Shown piece by piece: positions 33,951 to 46,042 of a DNA stretch of 64,000 bases (position 1 is the first letter of the stretch; the number at the start of each line of letters is the position of its first letter). The DNA comes from Henckelia pumila (taxonomy: Eukaryota > Streptophyta > Magnoliopsida > Lamiales > Gesneriaceae): assembly GCF_033568475.1 (NCBI RefSeq), contig NC_133120.1:88740151-88804150 (forward strand), read 5' to 3'. The translations under genes were made by a program, and so were the position numbers. The notes beneath the pieces are model-generated. The model was not told the origin of the DNA and did no database searches. It saw only the letters and a list, made by a program, of their open reading frames with translations.

Positions 33951-35781
33951 CTTTTCCGAACTTAGGACAATCTTAACTTATGGAATCATTCTGTATTGTT
34001 TGCGCCAATAAGTTTGTTTTGTTGGAGAATAGAAACATGTGGATTACTGAGATGAAACAGACAATTATCGATGATTGTTTAATTAATTTACTAAGACATA
34101 AAATAGGCGAAATTTATTTTATGAATCTCACTCCCACTATTTTAACGATTGCACTACCCTCTAGTGAAAACGGGAAACTGTTTTTCTTAGTGAGAACATG
34201 GAGTCCAATTGACAAACTATGGTCCCGAATAATATCAGCCAATCATAATTTTCAAAAGGTAGAGCCCAATTGCTTCCAAAGCAACCTCCACGTTTTTACC
34301 TCATGTCCAATAAGGGCCCAATAATATGACGCCGTTTATTGTGACATGTCAAGATGACCCATCAATATTAAGTTGTGATGGACGGTCGCCATGTGGATCC
34401 CCCAATAATATGAGCCGATCCCATGGGAGTTCCACCCAACTTACAACATGTGTCGATCCAATGTACAGCTTTCCGACGAACGGGCCCCCCCAATAATATG
34501 AGCCGGACCGTATCCGCGGGTAGCATCTCATACATTGATCGTTGATGGAAGGTAGGAACATTTAAACAAATTTAAATTTCCTTTATTTATCTTGATATCA
34601 ATTTTAAATCATATTTAAAATGAGGGATTTTAATTATGAAAATTTGTCTCATCATTTTTAAAATTTTGTATGCTTGCCGGATTCACATAATTTTGTCTAA
34701 AACATGCATACAACAATAATATCACATATTATATAGGATGATCGATTCCATTTCTAATCGACCCGTGGTTGCCAATCACGAGTCTTAGTCCAATCCTAGG
34801 TAATATGCAGTATGCAATGCAATCCTATTACATTGTGCTTCCAATTTACATTTCTTCGTCTTTATTGTCTGCTGGGCCCACCTCCGTCTTCAAATCTTCA
34901 TCTCCCACTAAATCTAATGTATTTACAATAAATAACAATGACAAGTAGGGGATACATTTTCAAGGGGTGGGAACGGGCCATAAACCAAGCCCACTTTTAT
35001 TACATATGACAATTCATATTGGGCCATAAACCAGGCCCATTAATAAATCCAACAACAATAAAAACAAATGTAAATTCCTAACATACACCTACAAAATTGG
35101 TCATGGCAATCGATCATCCTTATCCAATAACATTTAATTCAAAATTAATTTATTGGATAACATGCAATGGCAATTTAAATTTAAAAGGATAAAATCATAT
35201 TTCATATATAAAATCTTATTTTACATACAAAATCATATTTTATCTTTTTATCAAATAAAATCATATTTTATCTATAAAATCCAATTTTATACATAAAATC
35301 ATATTTTACTCAATATATCCATAAGATCATATCTTATCATCAATTGTACCAAAAATAATTAATTTCAAAATTCAATTTAACGGATAAAATATTTAAATTT
35401 TCCAAAAATTCAAATTTATCCAAAAATCAATTTTAAAATTTTCGGACTCGAACAATTCGATCCGACGCCTCGTGGACCAATCAAAAACAATTTTCGATCG
35501 GACCAAAAATAGAATTTTAACATATTAAAATTTAATTTAAAAATTAAAAAATTAATTTTTCCCGCGGGCCGCCCTGTACATTCCCGGGCTGCCCGCGCCC
35601 TAATGGGGTCGGGCCGGGCAGCCCGGCTGCCCCTAGGGAAGCGACGATCGCTGCCCCCATCGCTGCCCGGGTTTTTGCCCGGAAATTTTTTTTTATTATT
35701 TTTAAAATATTTATTTTGTTTAAAAAACCGAGGCTTAAAATTTTTTTGTACAATCGATTAATTTAATCGCTTGATCTGAGC
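33951..35781 (-). other. Untranslated leader of copia-2
   Basis: Collinear with the copia-1 leader: the same AATAATATGA motifs (about 34227, 34318, 34403, 34490), the AT-rich ATAAAATCATATTTTA block (about 35190-35340), and a GC-rich hairpin block (35560-35690) whose sequence differs from copia-1 but again pairs GGGCAGC with GCTGCCC. No gene. Confidence 0.75.
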
Positions 35782-35799
35782 AACCTGGCTTTGATACCA
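35782..35799 (-). other. Primer-binding site of copia-2
   Basis: The minus strand reads TGGTATCAAAGCCAGGTT beside the 5' LTR, the initiator Met tRNA complement with one changed base relative to copia-1. Confidence 0.9.
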
Positions 35800-35800
35800 C

Positions 35801-37645
35801 TGTTGTAGAACGGGGCGATCAGATCAATCAGAATTGATACCCGGTGCAGCGGAAGTTTAAAAATTTTATATGGAACAATTCCATAATGGGTATCAACCTT
35901 ACGATTAAATTGTGTGTGTAAAAATTTAAATAACAATTATAAATTTTTACCTCCAATCTCGAAGCGAGATTATGGACACCAACAGATTGCTCTGCTCTTG
36001 TTGTATATCCCTGGAACTGATGGACGAACTGTTCTTCAATCAGGTCCACGAACGGATATTTAATCCCTCTGATAGATTGCACTAGAAAGTCTATCAGAAG
36101 TTTCTACGAAGAGATTAACGAATTTGATCCGTTAAACCAGACTGCAATTCAAAATTCACACACTGGATTTTCCGAGCAGAGGGGAGAAGGGGGGCGGCCA
36201 CTACTGAGAGAAAAATAGGGTTTTTTTCGAAAATTGTGACCTGTTGTTGTGTAATTTCTGTACTGCAATAACTTATTTATAATGTAGGCCGCTAACAGCT
36301 TAGGGCCCATTAGTCATAAGTTCAAGCCCGACAAGCAAAGCCCGCATGTTCAGAAATTAATATAAAATTCATCATGACTCCGATTGATAAACCGATTTCA
36401 CCAATGTGCACAAAAACCATTTCTGCACCTTTTAAAGTCAAGATAAATTTTTCTGAATCCGAATTCAGTGATTTCCAAAAATGCCCATTCCTATGTCATT
36501 TTAGGAAATTTTACTTCTCTACTCTTAAATAAGAAGTCCAACTTCTTCGTTCATTAAATTTAACTCTTTAAATTTAACTATCTCAACGGGGATTAAAAAT
36601 CCATTACTCTGTGTGACCCTCAATGGTTCAGGGATACAGCTAGCCGTGGGCTCACAACTCCTTGTGACTCGGAACAACAATTTTCGACTTGCCCATCGAA
36701 TCATGGTAAGAGCGCCTAGCAACATCGCCCCATGATTCCCTAGGTATCACTGATAGTGCCTGCAAGAACCAATAGATTTTGGTTAGCGTACAGTACGGTC
36801 CCTTCATCCATATATCCCGATCGAATCAACAACCATTGGTATATCGAGAGTCGTTCGAGATTCGATAACTATGCAATACATCTTGAAGATCAAATAGTGA
36901 CATCGCATGTGTTACTAAGAAACCATTTCTTAAAACACATCATGTACTCTGGCCAGAGATTCGTCACACTAATATCTCCTCAGATCGCATAGGATATCCA
37001 CACTCGCAAGTATGTGGTGAATCCTTGACAACAAAGCATCGACTCCTATATGTGTTGTAACTGTACCCAATCCCGACACCTGATGACCCCAATAGAGTCG
37101 GTAAATGAGTCAAAGCACAGTACTAGCATATAGAGTCTCAATGATGTTTCAAGTAGTAAGGACTAATGGTGTACAACCAAAACCGCGGACTTTATCCACT
37201 CGATAAGTGATAACCACTTGGAAAGTCCGGATAGGGTAGTTCGATCATTCATCATATGAATATCCATTTGCATGCTTCGAACATCTCTATGTTCCTTACC
37301 AATGAAACGTGGTACTCTGCATCGCAAATGCTAGTCTCAAACTCGAGCGATCCTTATCCTTATTATCGGACGGCTCAATCGACTAGGAACAGTTTAGAAT
37401 ATACAGTGACTATAAGATGTGTTTCATGATAGACATCCCCATGTTCTACCACATCTTACATACACTATAGTATATTCAAGGTCTTTATCAAAACAACAAT
37501 AGTATATCACAATATAACAATATGGAGAAAGATAAAGTCATTACCATTAATAAAAGTGTAAATTATATTAAACAAAAGATTGTTTATACAAAGAGTCATC
37601 AAAGCCCTTAGCCACAAGTTGGCTCACTGGGCACCTACTCTTTCA
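35801..37645 (-). repeat. 5' LTR of copia-2
   Basis: 1845 bp, matching 26927-28768, ending CTCTTTCA before the ACATT duplication. Confidence 0.93.
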
Positions 37646-37650
37646 ACATT

Positions 37651-39762
37651 TAGCCTATGCTCCATCACTTCTCTCCGTACTCCCAAGAGATCAGATACAG
37701 ACCGTGCGAAGGCTTCTTTGTTCTCCATCAGACATTGTATTAATTGCTCTTTAAGAGAGGCTTCTAACGTCCGAGCCACCTTGACCGACCCGGTCGGAGG
37801 GCAAATCAAAAATTCTTCGCACTCTTCTTCGGCATTAAGAGGGGTATCTTCCTCCAACAAATTTACTCGTTCCCGACCTACAGGCCCGGGTTGGTCACCA
37901 TGATTAATTTTGACTGCTTTTTGTTCTATCTGTACCTCTTCTACGTAGCACTTTCGAGAAATCTTCTGATCTCCTTGAACCTCGCCCACTTCATTACCCA
38001 CATGAAATTTTATCTTTTGATATAGTGCTGAAGCCACGACCATGAATGTAGTCATGGCTGGTCTTCCCAAGATAACGTTATATGCTGATGGTGCATCCAC
38101 GATAATAAAGCTGACAATCCGTGTTTTACTTGTAAAGTCCTTGCCCAAAGTGAGCGGCAAATTGATCAATCCAGTAGGTCGGATGGCATGATCCGTGAAC
38201 CCGAACAATGACGTCACCACGGGTTCTACTTTATATTCTCCCAAATCCATCTGATTTATTGTCTCTTGGAATAGTACATTGACCGAGCTCCCAGAATCCA
38301 AAAAAATCCGGGCCAAATCGTAATTGGCGACTAGAGCTCGAATAACCAGTGCGTCATTATGAGTAGTATCTGACAAGCCTTTAAGATCATCCGGGCCAAA
38401 GGAAAGGGTCGGGCCTGTCCTAACCACCTGGTCGGCTATCTCCATGTTGCTCAATTTCCGACTGCTTGTCTTCCTTGCCCTATTGGAATCTCCATCAGTC
38501 GGTCCCCCAGATATCATGTTGATGACACCTTTTGTGGGAGGGGGTGGTCCTTGGTTATTCCCAGGTTGATTTTGATTCGGACGCTGGAAATTTTCCTGTG
38601 GCGGCCCAGGTCGGGGTCTTGGTGCATAATGATCGGGACCTTCGTGACTCCTCTTATTTGAGGGATATCCTCCTTTTTGTCGTGCCAACCTATCCTTCAT
38701 CCCTGGTTCCTGTTGTATTATTCTTTCAATCTCTTGCTCCAGCTGACGACAATCATTATTATTGTGCCCATACTCATTGTGAAAGTCACAATACTTATCT
38801 GATTTTGGCCTACGGGGCCCCTGCTCACTCCATGGAGGTCTTTGTAGAAGTCTCTTTTCTTCACATATTTGCATGACCTGAGTTTTACCCATCCTTAGGG
38901 GGGTGAAAGAGGTGAATTGTCCAAGCAGCTCGGGTCGAGGAACTAGTCCCACTCTCCGAGGCGTGTTAGGAGTTCTAAAATTCTTTGGACTCAAGGGCTT
39001 GTCCGTCCACCCATTCGATCGAGAAACTTGTATCTCTTCTAGATTCACATATTTTTCCGCCCGAGCAAGCAGCTCATCGTAAGTAGATGGGGTTTTTTTG
39101 ATCAAAGATTTAAGAAAATCTCCCATAGCAAGTCCTTGGGTGAAAGCGCTGATGAGCAGATCAGTAGTAGCAGTAGGCACTTCAAGGGCCAAAGCACTGA
39201 ATCGTCGAATATATGTGCGCAAATCTTCTTGGCCTTGCTGTTTGATGGCAAAAAGACTAAGAGTAGTTGTAGGGTGTTTTTTGCTACTAGCAAAGTGGTG
39301 TAAAAATGCCTTGCTGAAATCTTTGAACTCCTTGATATCCCCCGGTCGTAGTAGGTTAAACCATTGCTGCTCTGGCCCAATCAGGGTATTAAGGAAGACT
39401 CGGCACTTGATCGGATCAAAATATTTGTGCAGCAGTGCGGCGTTCTCGAAATGGAACAAGTGCTCTTCTGGGTCTCCTTTTCCATCATATTCTCCCACAT
39501 GTGGGAACTTAAAGTTTTTGGGGAGTTCGGACTCCAGTACTTTGGTAGAGAAGGGAATATTCTGGACTGGCGTGGCTAGATATCCGGATTGTTTTTTCTT
39601 CAAAAGCTCTATCTCTTCTTTCAATTTCTTGATCTCCTCTAATTGCTCGTTCTGATCTGGTGGTGGGGGAGGAAGATTAGCCGCCCTTGTAGCCATAGCT
39701 TTTTCAACCGCGGCCGCAACTAGTTGCTCCATCTGTGTATCTACTCCATTTGTGCCAACCAT
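37651..39762 (-). CDS. Gag-protease ORF of the Tat element (cut by copia-2)
   Basis: A minus-strand frame of 712 residues from ATG 39762, of which the last few residues come from the copia-2 LTR. N-terminus: Pro-rich then a coiled-coil-like EEIKKLKEEIELLKKK. Residues about 80-250: retrotransposon Gag domain (FPHVGEYDGKGDPEEHL, WFNLLRPGDIKEFKDFSKAF, LRTYIRRFSALALEVP). A zinc-type motif CDFHNEYGHNNNDC precedes the protease with active site FLDSGSSVNVLF at roughly residue 485. It starts 23 bases after the PBS region, as expected. Uninterrupted over 2.1 kb, in contrast to the broken pol. Function: particle protein and polyprotein processing, now without downstream pol in frame. Confidence 0.9.
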
Positions 39763-39784
39763 CTTAACTCTGTTTCTTCAATTT

Positions 39785-39800
39785 CCCACGGACGGCGCCA
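39785..39800 (-). other. Primer-binding site of the Tat element
   Basis: The minus strand reads TGGCGCCGTCCGTGGG, five bases from the 5' LTR. TGGCGCC-type sites are usual in Tat and Athila elements; I did not assign the tRNA. Confidence 0.8.
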
Positions 39801-39805
39801 ATTGA

Positions 39806-40110
39806 TGATGTCGATTTTTTTTTCTCCGGGTTCGGTCTGGTAGAGCGGATCTCCAAATTTTCAATAAACCGGGTTGGGTCGGGCACGACGAAGCTCTGCA
39901 CAGACAGAAGCTAAATTAGGGGGCGCCGAAGGTATTTCGGCGTAACCCCTCCAATGCCTAAGTCAGTGCTCGAAAGTAAAAGAGCTTGACAAAAAGTAAG
40001 AACAAGAGAATATGTATGCGTGAGTGTGTGAACAAGAAGTGAATAGAAGAGATGAATGAATAAACCATGAACCATACCTGTATTTATAGGGGCTTGGAGG
40101 GGTAGGTTAT
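39806..40110 (-). repeat. 5' LTR of the Tat element, internal-side part
   Basis: Matches 10225-10530 of the other LTR almost base for base, including the TATA box. It stops at GGTAGGTTAT where Sire-1 begins and resumes at 58791. Confidence 0.93.
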
Positions 40111-40329
40111 TGTTACGCCTTAAACGCATATAAATCTCGATTGTGAGATTAATGTTTTTAATTCATTAACAAGGTCCTTTTGTTTATGTTTTGATGATTA
40201 ACAAATCTAGGTTAAAATGTTACTAATGTTTACAATGAGCTTATTATAGAGTTAAAATTTTCAAGGCTCAATTTCGTACAAGTTTATTGAAGATCAGAAA
40301 CAAATTTCAAAGACTTATACTACTACGAG

Positions 40330-40705
40330 TTTGGAAGTTCCGATTGGAGTTCGGAACCTCCGATCCGAAACAGAAGGATCTTCGGAAGCTAAGGGACGAT
40401 CGGACGTTCCGATCATGGTTCGGAAGCTCCGATCTATTTTCAAGGAATTTTATATTGTTCGGAAATAGAACGGAAGCTACGAAGTGACGAGATCGAAAGC
40501 ACCGATCATAGATCGGAAGTTCCGATCTGCTACGGCGGCCTGATAATCTTGTCCGGAAGACTTTTGCCCGACAACATATTTAATGCGCCGATCGGAAGCT
40601 CCGAAGTTGGATCAGAAGTTCCGATCCTGTACAACCGCGTGACTCAGAATTCAAATTTCGGAAGCTTCAATGCTGGAAACGGAAGTTCCGATCGATGTCG
40701 AACTT
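40330..40705. repeat. Palindrome array in the Sire-1 5' LTR
   Basis: Repeated short dyads such as ATCGGACGTTCCGAT, TCGGAAGCTCCGATC, GATCGGAAGTTCCGATC, with two CG dinucleotides per copy. The same array recurs in the 3' LTR (57865-58235) and, in diverged form, in both Sire-2 LTRs. Confidence 0.85.
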
Positions 40706-40709
40706 TCAA

Positions 40710-40719
40710 CTATAAATAG
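40710..40719 (+). promoter_or_regulatory. TATA box of the Sire-1 5' LTR
   Basis: CTATAAATAG directly follows the palindrome array. In the 3' LTR the same site reads CTATGAATAG (about 58243-58252). Confidence 0.75.
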
Positions 40720-41258
40720 AGGCATTCCGAGACCATTTCAAGCATCCCAACATCTTCTAGTCTCTTAATCCTCTTAAGCATTATTTGAGCTATTTGTTGA
40801 GCAAATTGTAGCCCCTTTGAGCTTTCAAAATATATTCATATATCGAGTTGTATCTGGGGTTGTGAAAATCGTTGATGTAAACACTTGAGTGTGAAGCCAA
40901 GTGTTTGTGTTGAGGCTATCCTTGGAGCCCTTAAGGCCAAGTGTTGAGTTGTATCGGCGCGGTGATCGTGTCAAGTTGTAAGGCTATCCTTGGAGCCATC
41001 AAAGCCAAGTCGTTCGAAGTGCTAGTGGATCCTTGGTTAATCGATCTTAACCAAGAAGGGGAGACGTAGACGATTTATCGTCGAACTTTCATAAACATCT
41101 CTTATCCCTTTTACTGCTTTATTTACATTACGCATTTATTTACTGCACTTATTATTAATTGCTTTAAGTCTTCCGCTTGCGTATTTGCATAATCGCTTTA
41201 AATTGCTAAAGTTGCCAATAGAACCTAAATCCCCCCCCCCCCATTAGGTTCTAACAAG

Positions 41259-41271
41259 TGGTATCAGAGCC
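41259..41271 (+). other. Primer-binding site of Sire-1
   Basis: TGGTATCAGAGCC, two bases after the LTR: complement of the initiator Met tRNA 3' end. Confidence 0.93.
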
Positions 41272-41303
41272 ACCTTTTTCAAAATATTTTCAAAAAGGTT
41301 CTT

Positions 41304-42713
41304 ATGGCAAATCTAGCGAGCGACTATGCTCAAGGGCAATCAACAAATCTTCCTCCTCTTTTTAATGGCATAAACTACGGATACTGGAAAAACCGAATGT
41401 CCCTATATATCCAATCCGTAGATTATGACCTTTGGAAGGTTACTGTGAAAGGTCCCTACATACCTACTAAAGGGGTTGAAGGTGTCAAAATTCCTAAGGA
41501 AATTGACGACTTTTCTAAGGTGGATATGAAACTTATATCTCAAAATGCTAAAGCCATGAATATTCTTCATTGTTCCTTAGATATGAACGAGTACAACCGG
41601 ATCTCAATGTGCTCATTCGCTAAAGAGATATGTGACAAGTTGGAGATATGCCATGAAGGGACTAATCAAGTCAAAGAAACGAAGATCGATCTACTCCAAC
41701 TCAAATATGAAACATTCGAGATGGAATCAAATGAAGATGTAGATACTATGTTCCAAAGGCTTACTCAAATTATCAATGAGCTAGCCCAACTCGGAGAACA
41801 ATATCCAACTAAACAAGTGTGGAGGAGAGCTCTACGCACCTTACCCAAGGAGTGGGATGCCAAGAGGACGGCTATCATAGAATCCAACAAAGGCGACACC
41901 GCTTCCTATGACCTTGATCAACTTCATGGGACTCTAAAAACCCATGAGTTGGAACTGTCAACAAGGAAGGAAATAAAGAAAGAAGATATCAAGGCAAAGG
42001 GGATTGCTTTATCTAGCCAATCCAAAGAAGATGAAGATGATGATATGACACTCTTTGCAAGAAAAATCAAAATATTTATGCGAGAAAACAACTTCAAAAA
42101 GAAGACGAACAAAGAAGTTACCTGCTACAACTGTCAACAACAAGGCCACTATGCAAATGAGTGTCCTCTCAAGAAGAAAGTTGACAAGGGAAAGAAGAAA
42201 GCACTCATAGCCACTTGGAGTGATAGCGACGATGACGAGGAGGAAGCAAACATCTGCCTCATGGCTAAAAGTGATGACATCGTCTCCAACGACGATGACG
42301 AGGTATCTTCCTATGATGAACTACTACATGCATATAAACAAATTTTTGATATGGCTAAGTCACTTAGAAAGGGAAATAAAAACCTTAAAAATGAATTAGA
42401 AACTAAGGGGCATGAAAACGTAAGATTAAAGGATGACATAGCCCACTTAGAAAAATCTTTTAATAAGTTCAATGTTAGTAGTAATAAATTGAATAATCTA
42501 CTTAGCATGCAAAAATATAGTTTTGATAAGGGTGGAATAGGGTACGGTAAGAAATCAATAGACTTTACTAGTCTAATTGCTAAAGCAAAAATGAGATCAC
42601 CCCCTACATGCTCTTATTGTTGTAAAATTGGTCATGCTAGATATAAATGTAGATCCTTGAGATTTCAATATGATCAAAAGAGTTATATGAAATGGAGGCC
42701 TAAGAGTACTTAA
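41304..42713 (+). CDS. Sire-1 Gag
   Basis: 469 residues, uninterrupted, starting at the first ATG after the PBS (MANLASDYAQGQSTN). The N-terminal half is the copia Gag domain (GINYGYWKNRMSLYIQ, CHEGTNQVKETKIDLLQLKYE, LTQIINELAQLGEQYP, ALRTLPKEWDAKRTAI). A CCHC zinc knuckle CYNCQQQGHYANEC is at residues 274-287 and a second, CSYCCKIGHARYKC, at 436-449. Between them lie an acidic stretch (SDSDDDEEEANIC) and a predicted coiled coil (KNLKNELETKGHENVRLKDD). It forms the cytoplasmic particle and binds genomic RNA. It ends 275 bases before pol and in a different frame. Confidence 0.93.
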   Translation: MANLASDYAQGQSTNLPPLFNGINYGYWKNRMSLYIQSVDYDLWKVTVKGPYIPTKGVEGVKIPKEIDDFSKVDMKLISQNAKAMNILHCSLDMNEYNRISMCSFAKEICDKLEICHEGTNQVKETKIDLLQLKYETFEMESNEDVDTMFQRLTQIINELAQLGEQYPTKQVWRRALRTLPKEWDAKRTAIIESNKGDTASYDLDQLHGTLKTHELELSTRKEIKKEDIKAKGIALSSQSKEDEDDDMTLFARKIKIFMRENNFKKKTNKEVTCYNCQQQGHYANECPLKKKVDKGKKKALIATWSDSDDDEEEANICLMAKSDDIVSNDDDEVSSYDELLHAYKQIFDMAKSLRKGNKNLKNELETKGHENVRLKDDIAHLEKSFNKFNVSSNKLNNLLSMQKYSFDKGGIGYGKKSIDFTSLIAKAKMRSPPTCSYCCKIGHARYKCRSLRFQYDQKSYMKWRPKST

Positions 42714-42988
42714 CAACTCATCAGTTGGCATTATGAGATCATGATCTAAGGGAGTTCATCATAGACCGGTTTAAACTGCCTTGACTTGCGACTGGTCTTC
42801 ATGATGAACTCTGCTCTGTCCAAGAAAATAGGTTTGTAAAGAGGCCATAGCCCTACCTACTACTGGGAGCACTCTTAGAAAGTGGCGATGATGTTGCTAT
42901 GAGAGACTGAACTCTTAGAAGTCTATTTTATATCTCTCTTTTTTAACATTGTGGGCCCAAAAGAACTAAAGGGTACCAAAACCAATTT
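42714..42988 (+). other. Spacer between Sire-1 gag and pol
   Basis: Non-coding in all frames that would join gag to pol; stop codons are present. The equivalent spacer exists in Sire-2 (53621-53899), so it is a family feature and not a deletion. Confidence 0.6.
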
Positions 42989-45900
42989 TTGCAGGGAAAT
43001 AGGAAAACTGTTCTCCTTAGCATATGGTATCTAGACAGTAGATGTTCTAGACATATGACGGGAAACAAAGAGCTACTTCAATCCATCAAACCAAAGGAGA
43101 AAGGATCTGTCACCTTTGGAGACAACAGCAAAGGAGTTATCGAAGGAATCAACTCAATAGGTATCTCTAAATCCTGCTTGATTGATGATGTACTCCTAGT
43201 GAAAGGGCTTAAGCATAATCTACTAAGCATAAGTCAATTTTGCGATAGAGGTTATGAAGTCAAATTCACTCCCCAACATTGCACTATATCACTCACATCT
43301 GACAAATTCATAAATTTCAAAGGATATAGAAATGAAAATGTATACAAGGTTTCTTTAAACAATTTATCTTTATCAAATATTAAAAGCCTTGTATCCTTAA
43401 ATTTTGATGACAACATTCTTTGGCATAGAAGACTAGGTCATGTTGGTCCTAGTACCATAGAAAAACTTTTTAAACTTGATTTAGTTGTTGGTATGCCAAA
43501 ACTCAATTTAAAATTAGATTTTGTTTGTGATGCATGTCAACTTGGCAAACATACAAGAGAATCTTTTAAAAGCAAAAATTTTATATCTACTTCTATGCCC
43601 CTTGAACTTCTTCACCTAGATCTATGTGGTCCCTCGAGGAACGCTAGCCTAGGAGGGAAGCTTTATGCATTTGTCATTGAGGATGATTTCTCACGTTACA
43701 CATGGACATTATTTTTAGCCCACAAAAATGATGCCTTTGATTATTTTAAAACTTTTGTCAAACGGGTTGAGAATGAGAAAAATCTTTCTATAAAACAGAT
43801 CCGTAGTGACCACGGAACTGAATTTCAAAATGAGAGTTTTACAATTTTTTGTGAAGAGAAAGGCATCGGTCACAATTTTTCTTGTCCTAGGACTCCTCAA
43901 CAAAACGGGGTCGTTGAGAGGAAAAATAGGACACTTGTGGAGATTGCGAGGACCATGATATGTGAGCATTCTCTACCAAAATATTTTTGGGCTGAAGCAA
44001 TGAACACTGCTTGTTACATCATTAATCGTGTATCAATAAGGCCAATTCTCAAGAAAACTCCATATGAATTATGGAGAGGGAGAAAGCCTAACATTTCTTA
44101 CTTTCGAGCTTTCGGTTCCAAATGCTACATACATAATAACGGTAAGGACAACCTTGGAAAATTTGATGTCAAATCCGACAAAGGTATTTTTCTTGGTTAT
44201 TCTACCTCAAGTAAAGCTTTTAGAGTTTTTAATAAATGCACTTTACTTGTTGAAGAATCAATGCATGTAATATTTGATGAATCTATGTCTATAGTTCCTC
44301 GTAATACTAACGATGATGTAGAATTACTCGAAGAAGAGATGACCTCCTCAAGCTTAAATGATATAGATGTTTCTGTTGAGGAAACACCACTTCTGAAGGA
44401 TTGGACGCTTCACAAAGATCATCCTATAGATCTTATTATTGGAAGTCCTTCGAAAGGTGTAACCACTCGTTCTTCTCTTAATAATATTTGCAATCATCTT
44501 GCTTTTGTTTCACATGTTGAACCTAAGTGCATTGATGATGCTTTATTAGATGATTCTTGGATTATTGCTATGCAAGATGAATTGAATGAGTTTAAACGCA
44601 ATGATGTTTGGTATCTTGTTCCTAGGCCGCATGATAGATCTATTATTGGAACTAAATGGGTGTTTAGGAATAAACTTGATGAGCATGGCACTATCACTAG
44701 AAATAAAGCTAGGCTTGTAGCTAAAGGATATAGTCAAGAAGAAGGCATTGATTATTATGAGACATATGCGCCTGTTGCTAGACTAGAATCCATTCGCATG
44801 CTACTTGCTTTTGCTTGCTCTAGAAATTTTAAGTTATTTCAAATGGATGTTAAGAGTGCTTTCCTGAATGGTGAATTGAAAGAAAAAGTTTATATTGAAC
44901 AACCTGATGGCTTTGTTGATGCTTTATTGCCTGATCATGTGTATAGATTAAACAAAGCTTTATATGGATTGAAACAAGCTCCTAGAGCTTGGTATGATAA
45001 ATTGTCTACTTTCTTGCTTTCAAATGGTTTTTCAAGAGGAAATATCGACATTACTTTATTCACCAAGAATGTCAAAAATGATCTTTTGATTGTGCAAATT
45101 TATGTTGATGATATAATTTTTGGTTCTACTAATGAAACTCTTTGTCAAGAATTCTCTAAGTTGATACAGGAACACTTCGAGATGAGTATGATGGGGAAAC
45201 TTAACTATTTCCTCGGATTGCAAATCAAACAATGCAAGGATGGGTTCTTTGTGAACCAAAGCAAATACATCAAGGAGATTCTAAAGAAGTTTGGAATGGA
45301 GAACACAAAATCATCATCCACACCGATGAGCACAGCAATCAGACTCGACAAGGATGAAAATGGTAAAACTGTAGATCAATCTTCCTTTCGTAGTATGATT
45401 GGCTCCTTATTATATGCTACTGCTAGTAGACCGAACATTATGTTTAGTGTTTGCTTGTGTGCACGATTTCAATCATGTCCAAAGGAATCACATTTGTTCG
45501 CCTTAAAACGCATTTTCAAATATCTTTCAAATACTCCAAATCTCGGCTTGTGGTATTCGAAAAATTCTTTCTTTGATTTAAAAGCTTACTGTGATGCCGG
45601 CTTTGGTGGATATAAGGTGGACCGAAAAAGCACTAGTGGAACCTGTTTCTTTTTAGGAAACTGTTTAGTTTCTTGGTTTTCCAAAAAGAAAAACTGTGTT
45701 GCGTTGTCAACAACCGAAGCCGAATATATGGCTACCGGTAGTTGTTGTGCGCAAATTCTTTGGATGAAGCATCAATTGCTCGACTATGGCGTCTTTTTTT
45801 CAAAAATCCCTATTTTTTGTGACAACACTAGCGCCATTTGTCTTACAAAGAATCCGATTCAACATTCGCGCACCAAACATATTGACATTCGTCATCATTT

Positions 45901-46042
45901 TATTCGTGACCACATCGAACGAAATGAAGTTGAACTTCAATATGTTGACACGTCAAATCAAATTGCCGATATTTTTACAAAACCACTAGATGAAAATACT
46001 TTTATTCGTTTGCGTGGTGAACTTGGCATGATTGAGTTGTAA
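42989..46042 (+). CDS. Sire-1 Pol polyprotein
   Basis: 1017 residues, uninterrupted. Protease start [13 protein letters not shown] at residues 13-25: the active-site triad DSG is DSR, where Sire-2 has DSG. Integrase: HHCC zinc region (LWHRRLGH ... CDACQLGKH), catalytic residues in [17 protein letters not shown] and [10 protein letters not shown]. Reverse transcriptase: [30 protein letters not shown], catalytic YVDDIIFGS near residue 705. RNase [10 protein letters not shown] (Sire-2 has CDADFGG), [23 protein letters not shown], and [14 protein letters not shown] at the end. The start is uncertain because the frame opens shortly upstream of the listed ATG. Long and open, but the protease change and the RNase H substitution suggest it is inactive. 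Confidence 0.92.
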   Translation: MQGNRKTVLLSIWYLDSRCSRHMTGNKELLQSIKPKEKGSVTFGDNSKGVIEGINSIGISKSCLIDDVLLVKGLKHNLLSISQFCDRGYEVKFTPQHCTISLTSDKFINFKGYRNENVYKVSLNNLSLSNIKSLVSLNFDDNILWHRRLGHVGPSTIEKLFKLDLVVGMPKLNLKLDFVCDACQLGKHTRESFKSKNFISTSMPLELLHLDLCGPSRNASLGGKLYAFVIEDDFSRYTWTLFLAHKNDAFDYFKTFVKRVENEKNLSIKQIRSDHGTEFQNESFTIFCEEKGIGHNFSCPRTPQQNGVVERKNRTLVEIARTMICEHSLPKYFWAEAMNTACYIINRVSIRPILKKTPYELWRGRKPNISYFRAFGSKCYIHNNGKDNLGKFDVKSDKGIFLGYSTSSKAFRVFNKCTLLVEESMHVIFDESMSIVPRNTNDDVELLEEEMTSSSLNDIDVSVEETPLLKDWTLHKDHPIDLIIGSPSKGVTTRSSLNNICNHLAFVSHVEPKCIDDALLDDSWIIAMQDELNEFKRNDVWYLVPRPHDRSIIGTKWVFRNKLDEHGTITRNKARLVAKGYSQEEGIDYYETYAPVARLESIRMLLAFACSRNFKLFQMDVKSAFLNGELKEKVYIEQPDGFVDALLPDHVYRLNKALYGLKQAPRAWYDKLSTFLLSNGFSRGNIDITLFTKNVKNDLLIVQIYVDDIIFGSTNETLCQEFSKLIQEHFEMSMMGKLNYFLGLQIKQCKDGFFVNQSKYIKEILKKFGMENTKSSSTPMSTAIRLDKDENGKTVDQSSFRSMIGSLLYATASRPNIMFSVCLCARFQSCPKESHLFALKRIFKYLSNTPNLGLWYSKNSFFDLKAYCDAGFGGYKVDRKSTSGTCFFLGNCLVSWFSKKKNCVALSTTEAEYMATGSCCAQILWMKHQLLDYGVFFSKIPIFCDNTSAICLTKNPIQHSRTKHIDIRHHFIRDHIERNEVELQYVDTSNQIADIFTKPLDENTFIRLRGELGMIEL

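Larger units (their letters stand above)
26927..37645 (-). mobile_element. copia-2: Ty1/copia retrotransposon, same family as copia-1
   Basis: Ends TGTTGTAGAACG...CTACTCTTTCA, flanked by ACATT (26922-26926 and 37646-37650). LTRs 26927-28768 and 35801-37645. It sits between the protease and reverse transcriptase of the Tat element. The 10.7 kb length includes a 1.86 kb solo LTR (31749-33604); without it the body is shorter than copia-1 because most of gag is deleted. Pol has stop codons. The minus-strand orientation follows from the PBS next to the right LTR. Confidence 0.95.
40111..41256 (+). repeat. 5' LTR of Sire-1
   Basis: 1146 bp, matching 57645-58785. It contains roughly a dozen short palindromes of the GATCGGA..TCCGATC type (about 40330-40705), a TATA box, a duplicated AGGCTATCCTTGGAGCC block (about 40912 and 40982), and a poly-C hairpin at its 3' end. 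Confidence 0.93.

Noticed and set aside
40330-40705. Palindromes as heat-shock elements (nGAAnnTTCn)
   Set aside because: Most copies have GAA-N-TTC with one central base, not two; only an occasional copy such as GAAGCTTC fits, so heat-shock control is not supported.
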